In this document: piece after piece, positions 10,529 to 21,612 of the stretch
Numbering within the stretch: the stretch's first letter is position 1
Layout: every line of letters starts with the position of its first letter
Origin: Lumbricus terrestris
Lineage: Eukaryota > Annelida > Clitellata > Crassiclitellata > Lumbricidae
Length of the DNA: 64,000 nucleotides
Assembly (NCBI GenBank): GCA_949752735.1
Contig: OX457036.1
Location: 13,982,516-14,046,515, forward strand
Reading direction: 5' to 3'
Made by a program: the position numbers and the translations under genes
The notes under the pieces: model-generated
The model's input: the letters and a program-made list of their open reading frames with translations, nothing else
What the model was told of the DNA's origin: nothing
The model's database searches: none

Positions 10529-13110
10529 TCAGAAATGCGTAGTTTTTCTAGATTTACTGTTATACTGCAAATCACTTTCACGCATCAGCCTCCAGATGTA
10601 GTCTCCCATCATGTTCTCATTGTACTGTCCTTGGTAGCGACGTTCGAAGTCTAGTATATCCTGGTGGAAGCGCTCGTCTTGCTCCTCCGAGTATGCTCCC
10701 ATGTTCTCCTTGAAGTTATCAAGGTGAGCATCAAGGATATGAACAATCAGGGACATCCTGCATTCCAGTTTACTGTAGTTCTTCACTAGAGTCCCAACAG
10801 CTGTACATATTTTTTGGCCTTGTTACTGACCAGGAAGCCTCTAGCCAACGCGACAAAGCTATTCCAAGCCGCTTTCTCAGTCCTACAAAGCATCTTAGAG
10901 AAATCATTACGCTCCATTATTCTCTTTCTTTGTGGTCCGACGAAGATTCCAGCTTTGACCTTAGCCTCAGACAGCTTAGGGAAGAAACCTTGAAGGTATA
11001 TGAAAGCTATCGTTTCCTTATCTAGATCCGTGACAAATTGTTTCATTAGGCCCAATTTAATATGCAGTGGTGGCCAGGGCTTCTATCGCCCCTAAGCAAC
11101 CGGGCTCAATCCATTTTCTCCCCCTCTTCTTGGGTCGGCCTTCTCTCTCGGTAATATGTTAACTAGTCCATTCCTCTGGTGAATGAAGGTTTCTGAGATG
11201 GGGAGGGTTCAGGGGAGTGATGCTCTCCTCCCCGTAAGAATTTTTTCCAATTTCCGCATTGCAATTTCAGCATTTTAAGCTGTCATTTTTACAATTACTA
11301 TATTTCAGTGGAGGGATTGTTGAAAAGAGTGGTCTAGGACGTAATAAATAGGCCTATACTTAACAATGATTTTTTTTGTAGCTTCCACATTGTAGACTTA
11401 GACCTAATGGTTCAAGCTGTTTACGATGTCATCCTAACATAATTGTTCTAACACTTCAGTGCTGATAAAAGAGTGGTTCGAGATTTCGATAAATATACTT
11501 ATAATTACAAAAAATTCTTTATTTATCAAGTTCAGCAACTCAGTTCTGCTGGTGATGGACTGTACAATAATAAATAATTGCTGACGAGAGTAAACTTAGG
11601 CCCATAAAAAATTATAGCGGCTTATAGCCTATTTGTTGCAAATCAATCAGCTTAGGACCTATCTCTATTGCCCAAATTGGCCCTGAATTGCGGACAAATA
11701 TACAATTAGCATAAATGGTTACAAATGGTACACAGACCAGGAAGGAACTACCAAACTGCCAAAATTCGGTAGCCATGCATTGTGCTTAGCGACTCTGATC
11801 AGTGTGCACTGCGAGAGGCGTTACACACATTTATGGATAGAGTACAATGCATTAGAATGAAAATACAATGTAGACCTACGTAATAATGATGATGTTTTAT
11901 TAAGTGTTCAAGGAACACAACATTTTTAAATTTAAGTTTGAAATATAACACTGAAGTTGAAGTTGGCTCTGATTTACCCTATTTTTCACTGGGCTCAAGT
12001 TGCAGAAAAATAGTAGGCTAATTGTGCAAGTAGGACTATTAATATTAAATCATTCATTATAATAATTATGATTGTGTCATTTTATTAAAAGAGTAAATAA
12101 CATTAGTATAATCACATAATCGTAGATTTGATTATGGTATATTATAACAGTTCATGTTATTCAAAAATGTAGATAGCATAGCTAAAAACTATTACCATTC
12201 TGTCCAAAAATTTTGTGGGGGAAGTAATTTCGGGGGAACTTACCTAGAGATGGCAATAGATTGAACACGGTCCCCCATGGCTGGCTTTCCCCCCATACCG
12301 ACGTGAGTTTTGGCTCTTTTCTGGTTCACCCTATTTTTCACTGGGCTCAAGCTGCGCCCACCATGTTTAGGGATAGAAGCCTCTGGTGGCGGCATCAACA
12401 CCCTCCGAGGATCCATCAGTGGCTTCCACTTGACATTTTTTGCCATCCACATTGAACTCGGTCAGCTGGGGCCAGTCCCACTTGTGGTAGTGCGCCTTTT
12501 TGTCTCTGCTGTCCCAAAGGCAAAGGTAGCAGGGAAACTTTGTCCAACCCTTCTTGAAGACCCATCAGGAATGACACCCCTTTTGTAGTCTCCTATGACA
12601 TCCCAGCCTTACTCATCGAACTTCAAGGCGGCTAACAAGGTTTTCACGCTGTTGTAATCCTCTTTGAGGTGTATACCAAGTGAGCTAGAGAAAAAGAGTT
12701 CCCATTATGGAGCAGCACGACTTTGAGGCTGCGAGATGAACTTGTTGTCAATGAAGAGACGCCACTCGTTCGGGTTGCAGTCGATTTCGATTTCCTGAAA
12801 AAGACCGGTCACGTTGTGACAGAGGCAGAGTCCATCTTGACTGGTAAAAAGGCTTGAAAATGCTTGACGACGCTTCCTCTGATCTGCGATTTGAACACTG
12901 TCATCCAACAGGTTCCACTTCTTGAGTCTAGACGTCAAAGTTCTGCATTAGACTTAGTGAGACCAAGATCTCTGATCAAGTCGTTGATGTATTTTTGGTT
13001 TGGACAGTGTGGATATTTGTCATGAGCCAGAAAATTATAGTCTGACTCTAAACGTCTTCATCGCTCTCTGGCTCTGATATACTTTGTTCTTCTGAAGGCG
13101 ACTGATTTCT
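10529..13110 (-). pseudogene. Decayed copy of a widespread uncharacterised invertebrate protein family
   Basis: On the minus strand, joining frames, I read in order: SEEQSISEPESDED, YPHCPNQKYINDLIRDLGL, TSRLKKWNLLDD, LCLCHNVTGLF, NPNEWRLFID, SLKVVLLHNGNSFSLAH, CYLCLWDSRDKKAHYHKWDW, VKWKPLMDPRRVLMPP, LHIKLGLMKQFVTDLDKE, AAWNSFVALARGFL, MGAYSEEQDERFHQDI and GQYNENMMGDYIWRL. From memory this is a large family seen in many arthropods, cnidarians and molluscs, without known function and probably transposon-derived. At least five frameshifts or stops are present, and a 1.3-kb insertion (11074-12386) splits MPP from LHIKLG. It is clearly non-functional. Confidence 0.75.
11074..12386. mobile_element. 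1.3-kb insertion with short inverted ends
   Basis: The ends are CCAGGGCTTCTATC on the left and GATAGAAGCCTCTGG on the right, 14-15 bp imperfect inverted repeats. The flanks rejoin the coding sequence of the surrounding relic (...MPP / LHIKLG...) with TGG on both sides, possibly a 3-bp target duplication. An internal direct repeat ACCCTATTTTTCACTGGGCT occurs near 11975 and 12328. No transposase is seen, so it would be non-autonomous. It is not a canonical intron (no GT-AG). Confidence 0.6.
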
Positions 13111-13263
13111 ATCCGGAACAGTGGGTACCAGAAGATCAGGGCTGTGTGGCACTCGCGCCATGGATGAAGGAAGGTCGGTATATGCGAATCATGACTGCAC
13201 ACGGCCTCAAGGGACCAAGCCTGCATGACGTTGTAAGGATGACCACTTTGGCCTGCATGTAGG

Positions 13264-13741
13264 ATGTTATACGCGGTCCCGGCACGGTGGGGATTTGCAG
13301 AGCAGCAGGAACGCGTCAGACTGCAGGCCATATTGGACCAGTTGATCCGATTGCACTACCGTCCTGAGGACAATCCTACCTTCAAGGAGCTGTGTAGAAC
13401 GGAGGACGGGAGGCTCTTCGCTGCCCTCCTACTTAATCCAGGACATGCATTAAACCATCTCCTCTCACCATTGTGGCCCCAGCCTTATTCCACGAGGCCA
13501 AGACTACATGACCGAATCATCCCTAGAGCGAATAACCTAACGAGGAAATCGTTTTTAACGAGAATACTTTATCTGATTTAAATGTCATACCATATAAACC
13601 AAAGTGCTATTTGGAAACATTTTGACCTTGGTTGGATATAGAAATGATGACGCTTGTTTATTATACCATGTCTGTAAACCAAAATGCGGATAGGAATTGG
13701 TACATTAAAGAATATTCTTATCTTATCTTATCTTATCTTAA
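13264..13741 (+). pseudogene. LINE RT C-terminal tail with TTATC tail
   Basis: An open frame to 13581 reads LYAVPARWGFAEQQERVRLQ, DGRLFAALLLNPGHALNHLL, PQPYSTRPRLHDRIIP and LTRKSFLTRILY. This C-terminal layout (WWGF-like, LF..vL.N..H.LH.LLP, LR.R.HD..iP, FI.RMLY) is common to one group of non-LTR retrotransposon proteins in marine invertebrates. The element ends in four TTATC-type units near 13716-13741. It is a different LINE family from the L2-like copies here. Confidence 0.65.
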
Positions 13742-14704
13742 TATCTCATTGGAAATTTCTTATTGTCAGTTTTATGTTGAAGCGCAAGATTTACGAATTA
13801 AAGGCAAAACTTTTGTTGAATTTAAGTTTTTGATGTTTTTAGGAACCATCGTCGAACTATCCTGTCATTTGGCATCGAAAATCCAATGAAGCAAATCCAC
13901 TGATCGTGTCGTCAATAACAATCAGAGCAGACTGTGACATTGCTGACATTCCTCAGACCGTCTGCTGTTTTATGGCAGTGTATTTTATTCTAGACATTGC
14001 ATTTCCTCCTGCATTGAGGAAGAGACTATCGTTTTTACAAAGTTGAGTAGGCCTATATAAATTGGAAGCAGCGGAGAAAGCCCCATTTTGCATTGTGAGA
14101 CTGCAATATGAACTGTTTGGATTAGGAAGATAATTGAGTTTTCTGGTTAGGCCTACCTTTTTAATCCTTTGCAAGTTCGCATGCAAATAAACGTATACAG
14201 AGTGATCCGAAAGGTGATTACCAATATCTTCGCCAAAAGTGTGAATTCCAAAATAAAATTTCACAGTCAGAAGGGCATTCATGTACACGTATAATAGCAA
14301 AATTTCACCAAAAATATTTCAAGCAGTACTGAAATTATATTACGCTTAGTGAATCCATCCACTGTTTTTTAACGATTCACAACATAACGCAACAATAAAA
14401 GCAACAACTTTATCATCACATCTCGAAATATTTAGGCTACATCAAATAAACTTGATATAGTCAGATAATTATTATTATTTAGAAAAGAAACAGGACACCA
14501 GTGTAGCTTAACGTCCCTGTGAAGTCACTTAGCAAGATGACGATCATGTTGGAACATAAAGAATCTGTCAGATTATTCGTTTCGTTATTAAAGAAATTTA
14601 AAAAAATTAGAAAAAAGGAAATGACCAAGATGTGCATTCATACACTTCAGTGTCAACTGTCCTGGTTTTTCAATGAGAAGAACCAATAGCTATAAAAACT
14701 TTCA
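13742..14704. other. AT-rich spacer
   Basis: No exon seen. A transposon-end-like string TACAGAGTGATCCGAAAGG near 14196 could be the left end of the mariner-type relic that follows, but I could not match it to a right end. Confidence 0.3.
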
Positions 14705-14930
14705 GGATTTTAACCCGATAGATTATCACGTGGGAGAGCTATGCTGGAGAAATACCACAATCTACGTCGAAAATCAATGGCGATAAGAAAATTAAAAGTA
14801 ACATTGGAGTTAGTTTGTGCAGGTTTACCTTTAGAACTTATTAACAGGGCCTTCAAAGATTTTAGAAAGATACGCGGGACATATGTCGGTGCTGGAGGGT
14901 GACAGTACAGTTCTAATAGTTGAAACAACT
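14705..14930 (+). pseudogene. Tc1/mariner-type transposase, C-terminal relic
   Basis: After a one-base frameshift the plus strand reads FNPIDYHV, then AMLEKYHNLRRKS, KLKVTLELVCAGLPLELINR, AFKDFRK and GTYVGAGG. This follows the end of mariner-like DDE transposases, where NPxDYxxW precedes the third catalytic residue and an INKAVxxFxKRLxxCV block closes the protein. The N-terminal and catalytic core are absent. Confidence 0.65.
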
Positions 14931-15093
14931 ATTCTAGTAACATAACCCCTAATTAAACTTAATCAAATGTTTTCTTGGCTATTTTTTGTTGCAATGTGTT
15001 TTGGTTAGTCAAAATACAGTGGGTGGACTCAATAAATTGGTTTAGCCTGTGTTCTGTTTGAAATATTTTGGTGAAATAAATTAGTTGATTAAT

Positions 15094-15564
15094 CGATGGC
15101 TTAGAGCACAGACGTCGTATCTGCAATTTTTTCAGAAAATCACTTTTTGACGCTATTCGATGCGTAAAATTATTCTTCACAGCCTCACAAAGGTTGTATG
15201 TACATACGACGAATAGGCACTAAGATATCGTTCATATCGTTTAGAATCTGAATGTCGTATCTGCATTTTTAAGGTCACAAACGTCGTATCTGCAACAGAT
15301 ACGACATTTTGTGCAGTAATTTATGCCACACATACGACATAATCTAGTGCACAGATGTCGTATCTGGCCATTAATTACATTGAAAAAGTCTTTTCGTTAT
15401 GCTGCTGCATAAAAGACACTGACAATGTCACTTGCTGAATCAAAATAAACATTTTGGCTATCTCACTTTTTATGAGAAAGGAACATGTATCTTGAAAAAA
15501 AGTTTTTTCTACTTCCTGAAAAGTTTTTTTTTTGCACATACGACGTCTGTGCTCTAAGCCATCG
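15094..15564. mobile_element. MITE with 33-bp TIRs and iterated internal dyads
   Basis: The terminal inverted repeats are about 33 bp with a single mismatch (outer end CGATGGCTTAGAGCACAGAC, at 15094 and inverted ending at 15564). Both sides are flanked by TAAT, a probable 4-bp target duplication. The motif GTCGTATCTG or its complement recurs at least seven times inside, including a perfect hairpin (15283-15292 / 15296-15305). There is no coding capacity. Confidence 0.85.
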
Positions 15565-16134
15565 TAATGGTGCCTATATGTGAATTGTATATAAACCTGT
15601 AAAAGTTGATTTAAAAATTCTGACTTTTGGACAAGATATTCGTAAAAAGCTTAAGGGGTACTTGTTTGCCCATCTTGTACATTGCTTGGTTTTAAAGCTT
15701 AATTGTATTTCGTTTAATATCTTCTTGCAAATGGTCAGTTACATTAAGAAAATGTCATGTTGACACTATCAAGTTCTGCTGAATGATGTGTCTTTTTCTA
15801 TGACCTGTGAGCTAATATCTCACATGGAACTGATGTAGCTGGTATAATGCAGAGAACATTGTTGGCCAATGGTACTTCTTCAGAACTTGTATACATAGAT
15901 TTCGAATAATTGTTGAAACTATTTAGCGATTGATTGTTTTATAACTTTTCTAAATTTGTAATTGCCGTTTGCCGGTACAATGAATAGTTAATATTTAGCA
16001 AAAAAGCTACCAGTGTGTATTTGTCGCTTTAGTAAATGTCCACGTCCTATCTAAAGTGATGCTTGAGGCTTCTTATAGTAGCCTAAGTGAAAAAAACACT
16101 TTTCTCTAGAAGTAGCTTCCAAAACAATTACTTA
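15565..16134. other. AT-rich spacer
   Basis: Nothing recognised between the MITE and the 46-bp satellite. Confidence 0.35.
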
Positions 16135-16960
16135 GACTGCTTATTTTCCAAGTAACCTGAGCTTGCCATGCTGAGGTTCCATGTAGAAAGCTGGACAATA
16201 TATTTTGCAAGCAACCTGAGCTTGCCGTTTAGAATTAACAACTTTACAACTTACTTTCCATGTAACCTGAGCTTGCTATGTAGAAAGCTAGACAAGTTGC
16301 TTTCCAAGTAACCTAAGCTCGCTGTGTAGACAGCTAGACAAGTTGCTTTCCAAGTAACCTAAGCTCGCTGTGTAGACAGCTAGACAAGTTGCTTTCCAAG
16401 GAACCTGAGCTCGCTGTGTAGAAAGCTAAACAAGCTGCTTTCCAGGTAACCTGAGCTTGCTATGTAGAAAGCTAGACAAGTTGCTTTCCAAGTAACCTAA
16501 GCTCGCTGTGTAGACAGCTAGACAAGCTGCTTTCCAGGTAACCTGAGCTTGCTATGTGGAAAGCTAGACAAGTTGCTTTCCAAGTAACCTAAGCTCGCTG
16601 TGTAGACAGCTAGACAAGTTGCTTTCCAGGTAACCTAAGCTCGCTGTGTAGAAAGCTAGACAAGCTGCTTTCCAGGTAACCTGAGCTTGCTATGTAGAAA
16701 GCTAGACAAGTTGCTTTCCAAGTAACCTAAGCTCGCTGTGTAGACAGCTAGACAAGTTGCTTTCCAGGTAACCTGAGCTTGCTATGTAGAAAGCTAGACA
16801 AGTTGCTTTCCAAGTAACCTAAGCTCGCTGTGTAGACAGCTAGACAAGTTGCTTTCCAGGTAACCTGAGCTTGCTATGTAGAAAGCTAGACATCTTACTT
16901 TCCAGGTAACCTGAGCTTACCACGTAGAAACCTAAACAAGTTACCTCCGAGGTAAGATGT
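16135..16960. repeat. 46-bp minisatellite with 92-bp higher-order structure
   Basis: About 16-18 copies of a 46-bp unit (core TAGACAAGTTGCTTTCC, AGTAACCTAAGCTCGCTG). Two unit types alternate in much of the array: one ends AACCTAAGCTCGCTG and the other AACCTGAGCTTGCTA, so the repeat order is often 92 bp. The outer copies are more diverged. Inverted half-units (AGGTTACC, AAGCTTACC) follow at 16960-17080. Confidence 0.92.
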
Positions 16961-17082
16961 TGAGGTTACCAGTTGTAGTAAGGTAGAAAGCTTACCTTGG
17001 AAGTAACTTACGGAGGTTACCATAAAGCATAGCTTAAACTATCCACCCAGTGGACAAGCCGTAGTAAGCTTAAGCTTACCAT

Positions 17083-19741
17083 ATGACATACTTCGCGTTT
17101 AGAGTGTACGAGCTTCTCTGTTCAAGGATCGTGGTTGATGGGAAGGCGTGTCTCGTGGCTGTGGTCTACCGTCCTGGATCGGAGAAAGCAACGGCGGCGT
17201 TCTTCGACGAGTATCGTGCACTGCTTGAGTTTGCATCATCCTTCGCCATGCCGTTCGTCATCACGGGTGACCTCAATGTCAGATTTGATCGTCCAGATAA
17301 CCCAACGGCAGTGCGCATCTCCGAGTTGACGTCGGCGTTCGGTGCTGCGCAGTGCGTGTCTGAGGTAACTCATGAACGTGGAGGAATCTTAGACGTGGTT
17401 GTGGCTAGAAAGGATGATGTTTCGACCGTGGAAGTGATTGATATCGGCTTATCGGACCACCGGTTACTGACCTGGAGGTTTAGGGTTGCTGAAGTGAAGG
17501 CGCCTGTTTACAAGACTCAGAGTCGCAGGACATGGAAGACTTTTGATGCAGATGCTTTTAGGAGCGACCTTGCTGCTTCCAGCCTGTGCAGCCCTTCGCT
17601 TGTAACAGACGATCCTTCAATGATGGCGTCTCACTTCGATGATGTTATCAGCGCCTTACTAGATGTTCATGCCCCACGGGTTGATGTGACCTGCCGGGTG
17701 AGAGGCTCATCTGACCGGTGGTACGATGTTGAGTGTCGGAAGGCGAAGCGTCAGGTCAGAAGACTCGAAAGGCGCTACAAAAATCTGCGTTCCGATTACG
17801 CTCGTGAGCAATGGGTCAAAGAACTTAACAAGTTACATCAGTTGGTTGAGTCGAAGCGTCGGCGTTATTGGATGACGAGGATAGACATGCATCGTGGTCC
17901 TGCTGAGCTCTGGCGAGTTATCGATGACGGATTGTGCAGAAAAGCTGATGAGTCATCTGGCTCGAGGTCTGGTCTTACTGCTGATGCCTTGGCTGATTTC
18001 TTCGACCGGAAGGTGGCTGATGTCAGGACTGCGACTGATGGAGCGGCGGCGGCTGAATTCGTTGACATCCGGTCAGATCATCGATTTCATGACTTCAAGC
18101 TGATCACGACAGATAACGTTTTGCAGTATGGTTGGTGAAGCAGTGGACAAGTATTCAATGCTTGACCCTATGCCGACCTGGCTGCTCAAGTCGTGCGTCG
18201 ATCTTCTGGCCCCTTTTATCAGCGTGATGTTCAATTCCTCTCTTCAGTCTGGAACGTTTCCAGTGCTCTACCGAAGTGCCTATGTCACACCTCGTCTTAA
18301 AAAGCCGACACTTCCGCGTGAGGAGCTATCAAGTTATCGGCCAGTGTCTAACCTACCAACATTGTCAAAGCTGCTCGAAAGGGTAGTTTGCGGACAACTA
18401 GTTGAATATCTTATATCGGCTGAGCTTCTTCCCAAGCATCAATCGGCGTATCGGAAATTCCACTCAACAGAGACGGCGTTGCTGAAGGTCTTTTCAGACT
18501 TGATTGAAGCGGCTGACAATGGTGACCATGCGTTGCTGGGCCTGCTTGATCTCTCGGCTGCGTTCGACACTGTCGATCATGACATCATGATGGAGCGACT
18601 TTCTCGGACCTACGGCGTACGCTCGGTGGCGCTTGACTGGATCAGATCATATCTATGCGGGCGAAGCCAGTCGGTTTTTTACAATGGGGTGCATTCGTCG
18701 TTGCGTGTTTTAACCAGTGGAGTACCTCAGGGGTCGGTTCTGGGGCCTCTGCTTTTTCTGCTGTATACGGCCGATCTTGAGAAACTTGCCTCTGGAGTGG
18801 GGCTATCCTCTCATTTCTATGCCGACGACTCGCAGCTATACACCACTGGTCCGTCGACGACTGCGCCTCAACTGCAGCAACACATGGAGTCGGGAGTAAA
18901 GGTTGTAGCTGAATGGTTGAGGTCAAATCGCCTCCTTCTGAATCCTGACAAAACTGATTTCCTTTGTTGTGCCACTCGTAGAAGGTGCGATCAACTTAGC
19001 AGTGAGTCCCTAAATATCTGTGGAATATCGGTGCGTCCTTCTACCGCCGTGCGTGACCTTGGAGTTCTATTCCAGACGGACATGTCCATGACGCGCCAAG
19101 TGGGACTGACGGTGAGCAGATGCTTTCGCCAGCTGCGGTTAATCAAAAGCTGTGTACGATCACTGCCTTTTGAGGCTGCAAAAACAGCCGTTTTCTGCTT
19201 CGTGGTTTCTCAGGTGGACCGGTGTAACAGTTTGGTGCGCCGAAGTACCTGCACGACCGACTACAGTCTGTGTTGAATGCAGCGGCGAAACTCGTGTGTA
19301 ATCGGCGGAAGTATGATCATGTGACACCATTACTGCGTGACGTGTTGCATTGGCTTCCAATACCGTACCGCATTGAATTCAAACTCTCATTGCTCGTCTA
19401 CAAGTCACTACATGGCTTAGCACCGGACTACCTCAAATCCTATTGCGTGCAGATGGCGTCGTCAGGTGCTGGCCTTACACTGAGATCCAGTGTGAAAGGA
19501 GATCTGTATGTGCGAAGGACGAAGACTCGCTTCGGGGAGCGTGCTTTTTCAACTGCTGGCCCCCGCTGCTGGAACAGTCTGCCTTCCACAGTTCGTTCTG
19601 CCAACTCTGTTGGGGTTTTCAAAACTCGTCTGAAGACATTTGTTTTCCAAGGCGTACCTGTGACTGAATATATTATGTTTGTGTTTGTAGAGGCGCCTTT
19701 GTAACGGCATGTGCTGTGTTACGGCGCCATAGAAATTGTCG

Positions 19742-19782
<41 letters not shown>

Positions 19783-19785
19783 ATG
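17083..19785 (+). pseudogene. L2-like LINE, ORF2 (endonuclease + RT), nearly complete
   Basis: Three consecutive frames make one protein. Frame 1 (17083-18125) has the C-terminal part of the APE-type endonuclease: VVYRPGS, FVITGDLNV (GDxN) and IGLSDHRLL (SDH catalytic motif), then the linker to RT. Frame 2 (18128-19276) holds RT: SYRPVSNLPTLSKLLER, LLDLSAAFDTVDHD, SGVPQGSVLGPLLF and SHFYADDSQ with the catalytic Asp pair (about residues 231-234). Frame 1 resumes near 19230 with LNAAAKLVCNRRKYD and ends at 19704. The 3' UTR has a GGCGCC hairpin and (ATT)n tail. Two frameshifts and 5' truncation inactivate it. It lies beside the 46-bp satellite. Confidence 0.93.
19739..19781 (+). repeat. ATT tail of LINE
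   Basis: About 14 ATT units follow GGCGCCATAGAAATTGTCGT, the LINE 3' end. Confidence 0.9.
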
Positions 19786-19799
19786 CAAAAGTATGCTTT

Positions 19800-20005
19800 T
19801 TGTAACCGCACGCTATTTAATCTGCCAGTTTGTAATGCAGCAGTAGGCCTACCTGTATGTAGTGTAATAGGCATGCTATTTAAATCAGCGGAGTATAATG
19901 TAAAAAGTATGTTAAATGTAACCGCATGCTATTTAATCTGCCAGTTTGTAGGCCTAATGCAGCGGTACGTAATGAAATAGGCACGCTATTTAAATCAACG
20001 GCAAG
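19800..20005. repeat. Two-copy tandem duplication, offset about 116 bp
   Basis: GTAACCGCACGCTATTTAAT with its following 85 bp at 19802 recurs at 19918 with few changes. Each copy itself contains two GCTATTTAA boxes. Confidence 0.85.
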
Positions 20006-20484
20006 TCTTATAGCCTAACAGTGAACACTGAACACTGTGAACAGTGCAATAGTATAATGCGGCAAGATCAAAATTAATGTAAGATAAAGGATCAAAGATA
20101 AAGGATCAAAAATGTAAGATCAAACGTAAGTCGAAAGATTTAATGGGGCAAACGTAACAGAAGGGCTGCGCACTACGCAGTGTTAAAGTAAGTGGTTTTG
20201 GGCCCAATATCTCACATTGTAACGTAACAGAATGTATTAGCAAAATCTAACGTTGCGTTTCCAGATCGCTAAGTCGGTCAGATGTCAAACAGGCATAGTA
20301 AAAAGCGTTTACTGGTTCTCATGACAGCGCATCCTATCATGATGCAGCCCATATTACACTATAGCTTAATAACATAACAAAATTTAAATCGCGTTGAAGT
20401 TTATTAAATCAGTAGACTACTGGAGAGTGCTAAGACGTAACTCTGCCAAGCGGTTTTCTTTTGATTAAGCGCCGGTGAATAAGC
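20006..20484. other. Spacer, nothing recognised
   Basis: There are short local GATCAAAGATAAAG repeats near 20085-20130. I found no further exon of the neighbouring minus-strand WSC gene here. Confidence 0.35.
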
Positions 20485-20520
20485 TTGCTCCCCTTGACTT
20501 ACGTTTCTGTTGCAAGTTGT

Positions 20521-20829
20521 ACAATGGCGAGACAAAATAACAGACAAGATCATAATAGAAAGAACAGGACAGGAAACAGCATCAGAATTAAAAGATTGAG
20601 ATGGATGGGGCATGTCTCTCGCATGGACGACAACAGAAGAGCGAAGCAGGTGATGAACTGGGACACTGGAAGAAAACGAGGGAGACCGAGGAAGAACTGG
20701 CCAGAAACAATTAGAAATGACCTAAGACACCTGGAACTGACATGGGAGGAGGCGGAGGAACTGGTGATGGATAGAGAAGAGTGGAGGAGATGCGTCGCTC
20801 GATGTGCAGACATGCACAGGAAGGACTAA
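20521..20829 (+). pseudogene. RTE-like LINE, ORF C-terminal fragment
   Basis: The open frame contains RLRWMGHVSRMDDNRRAK, GRKRGRPRKNWPETIRNDL, LTWEEAEELVMDREEWRR and CVARCADMHRKD before the stop. This RWxGHVxRM...GRPRxxW...DRxxWRxxV layout is the C-terminal tail of RTE-type LINE proteins. There is no RT core upstream, so it is a 5'-truncated insertion. A sister relic is at 4437-4591. Confidence 0.75.
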
Positions 20830-20849
20830 GTACTAAGTAAGTACCTTGA

Positions 20850-21000
20850 CTTAGCTCTTGAGGGCGCTTTAGAAATCTTGAGATTGCGATTGCAATTACG
20901 ATTAACTGTGAAGTGCGCGGATCATAATCGAAATCTCCAAATTTCTAAAGCGCCACTCGAAAGTCAAGCGCAGGGCACCAGCTTATTCATGAGCGCTGTG
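20850..21000. repeat. SINE-B: two 3' ends in opposite orientation
   Basis: At 20858-20905 the plus strand has GAGGGCGCTTTAGAAATC. At 20930-20999 the complement recurs (AATTTCTAAAGCGCCACTCG) and continues into GGGCACCAGCTTATTCATGA. The second block defines a dispersed family also present at 21675, 24858, 29598 and 61687. Confidence 0.7.
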
Positions 21001-21185
21001 TCAGTCTAGTCAGAAAAAGTTGTCCAAAATAGTTGCCCGAAAAAGGTCTAGCCCGGATATTGATAAACTACGGATAACTTGGAAACAAGTGGATGTCGAT
21101 AGTTAGCCAAAATTTGTGATTTTTGCCAACCGCTTATAGGCGATATCTCTGTAATCTATTACTTATTTATTTATCTATTTCTTCA

Positions 21186-21366
21186 TTTCTATAGCGCCCC
21201 TTCAGCTCCCTACTCAGAGGCGCTCCTGACTACAGCGCGGATACTGCATCGGAGTTTCACGCCGAGCAATTGCGACTAAAGGACTTGCTCAACGTGGCGG
21301 CCTGAGGTGGATTCGAACCTGCAACACTACGGCTGCGAACATACCCACTGCACCACCGCGTCCCAC
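21186..21366 (-). repeat. SINE-A, tRNA-derived, full-length
   Basis: Reverse complement of the copy at 24987-25205. On the minus strand it starts at the GGGACGCGGTGGTGCAGTGG head, carries an RNA polymerase III B-box-like AGGTTCGAATCCACC, and ends with GAGCGCCTCTGAGTAGGGAG and GGGGCGCTATAGAAAT. It sits just downstream of the last WSC-gene exon found. Confidence 0.85.
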
Positions 21367-21441
21367 ATAATGTAATGACAATGTATGACGGCGAGACAAG
21401 GGTTTGTCTCCACAGAGCGTTCTATGCTGTGCACCAAATAC

Positions 21442-21612
21442 CTCCACAAGTCGAATAGGGCGTCATCTTCATGACTCCATTTGCAAAGCACGTCACGTTC
21501 ATCGTTGTCATGCCGCATTGGAAGCGTTGCTTGGGCGGACATGAGACCTCGACCGTTTCGTGAAGCTTCAAAGCTCGACCGCCAACCATACAATCGGCAG
21601 GACATTCCACCT
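21442..21612 (-). CDS. WSC gene exon 6: degenerate CCP-like module
   Basis: 171 nt, phase 1 to phase 1. The acceptor is TTGTTTGTAG and the donor GGAG/GTATTT. It reads VECPADCMVGGRALKLHE, VEVSCPPKQRF, CGMTTMNVTCFANG and TPYSTCGG. The spacing resembles a Sushi module, but the usual Trp before the last Cys is absent and extra cysteines are present, so folding as a true CCP is uncertain. Confidence 0.7.

Noticed and set aside
10529..11055. Two intact small genes on the minus strand
   Set aside because: They are consecutive frame-shifted parts of the same relic, which continues to about 13110.
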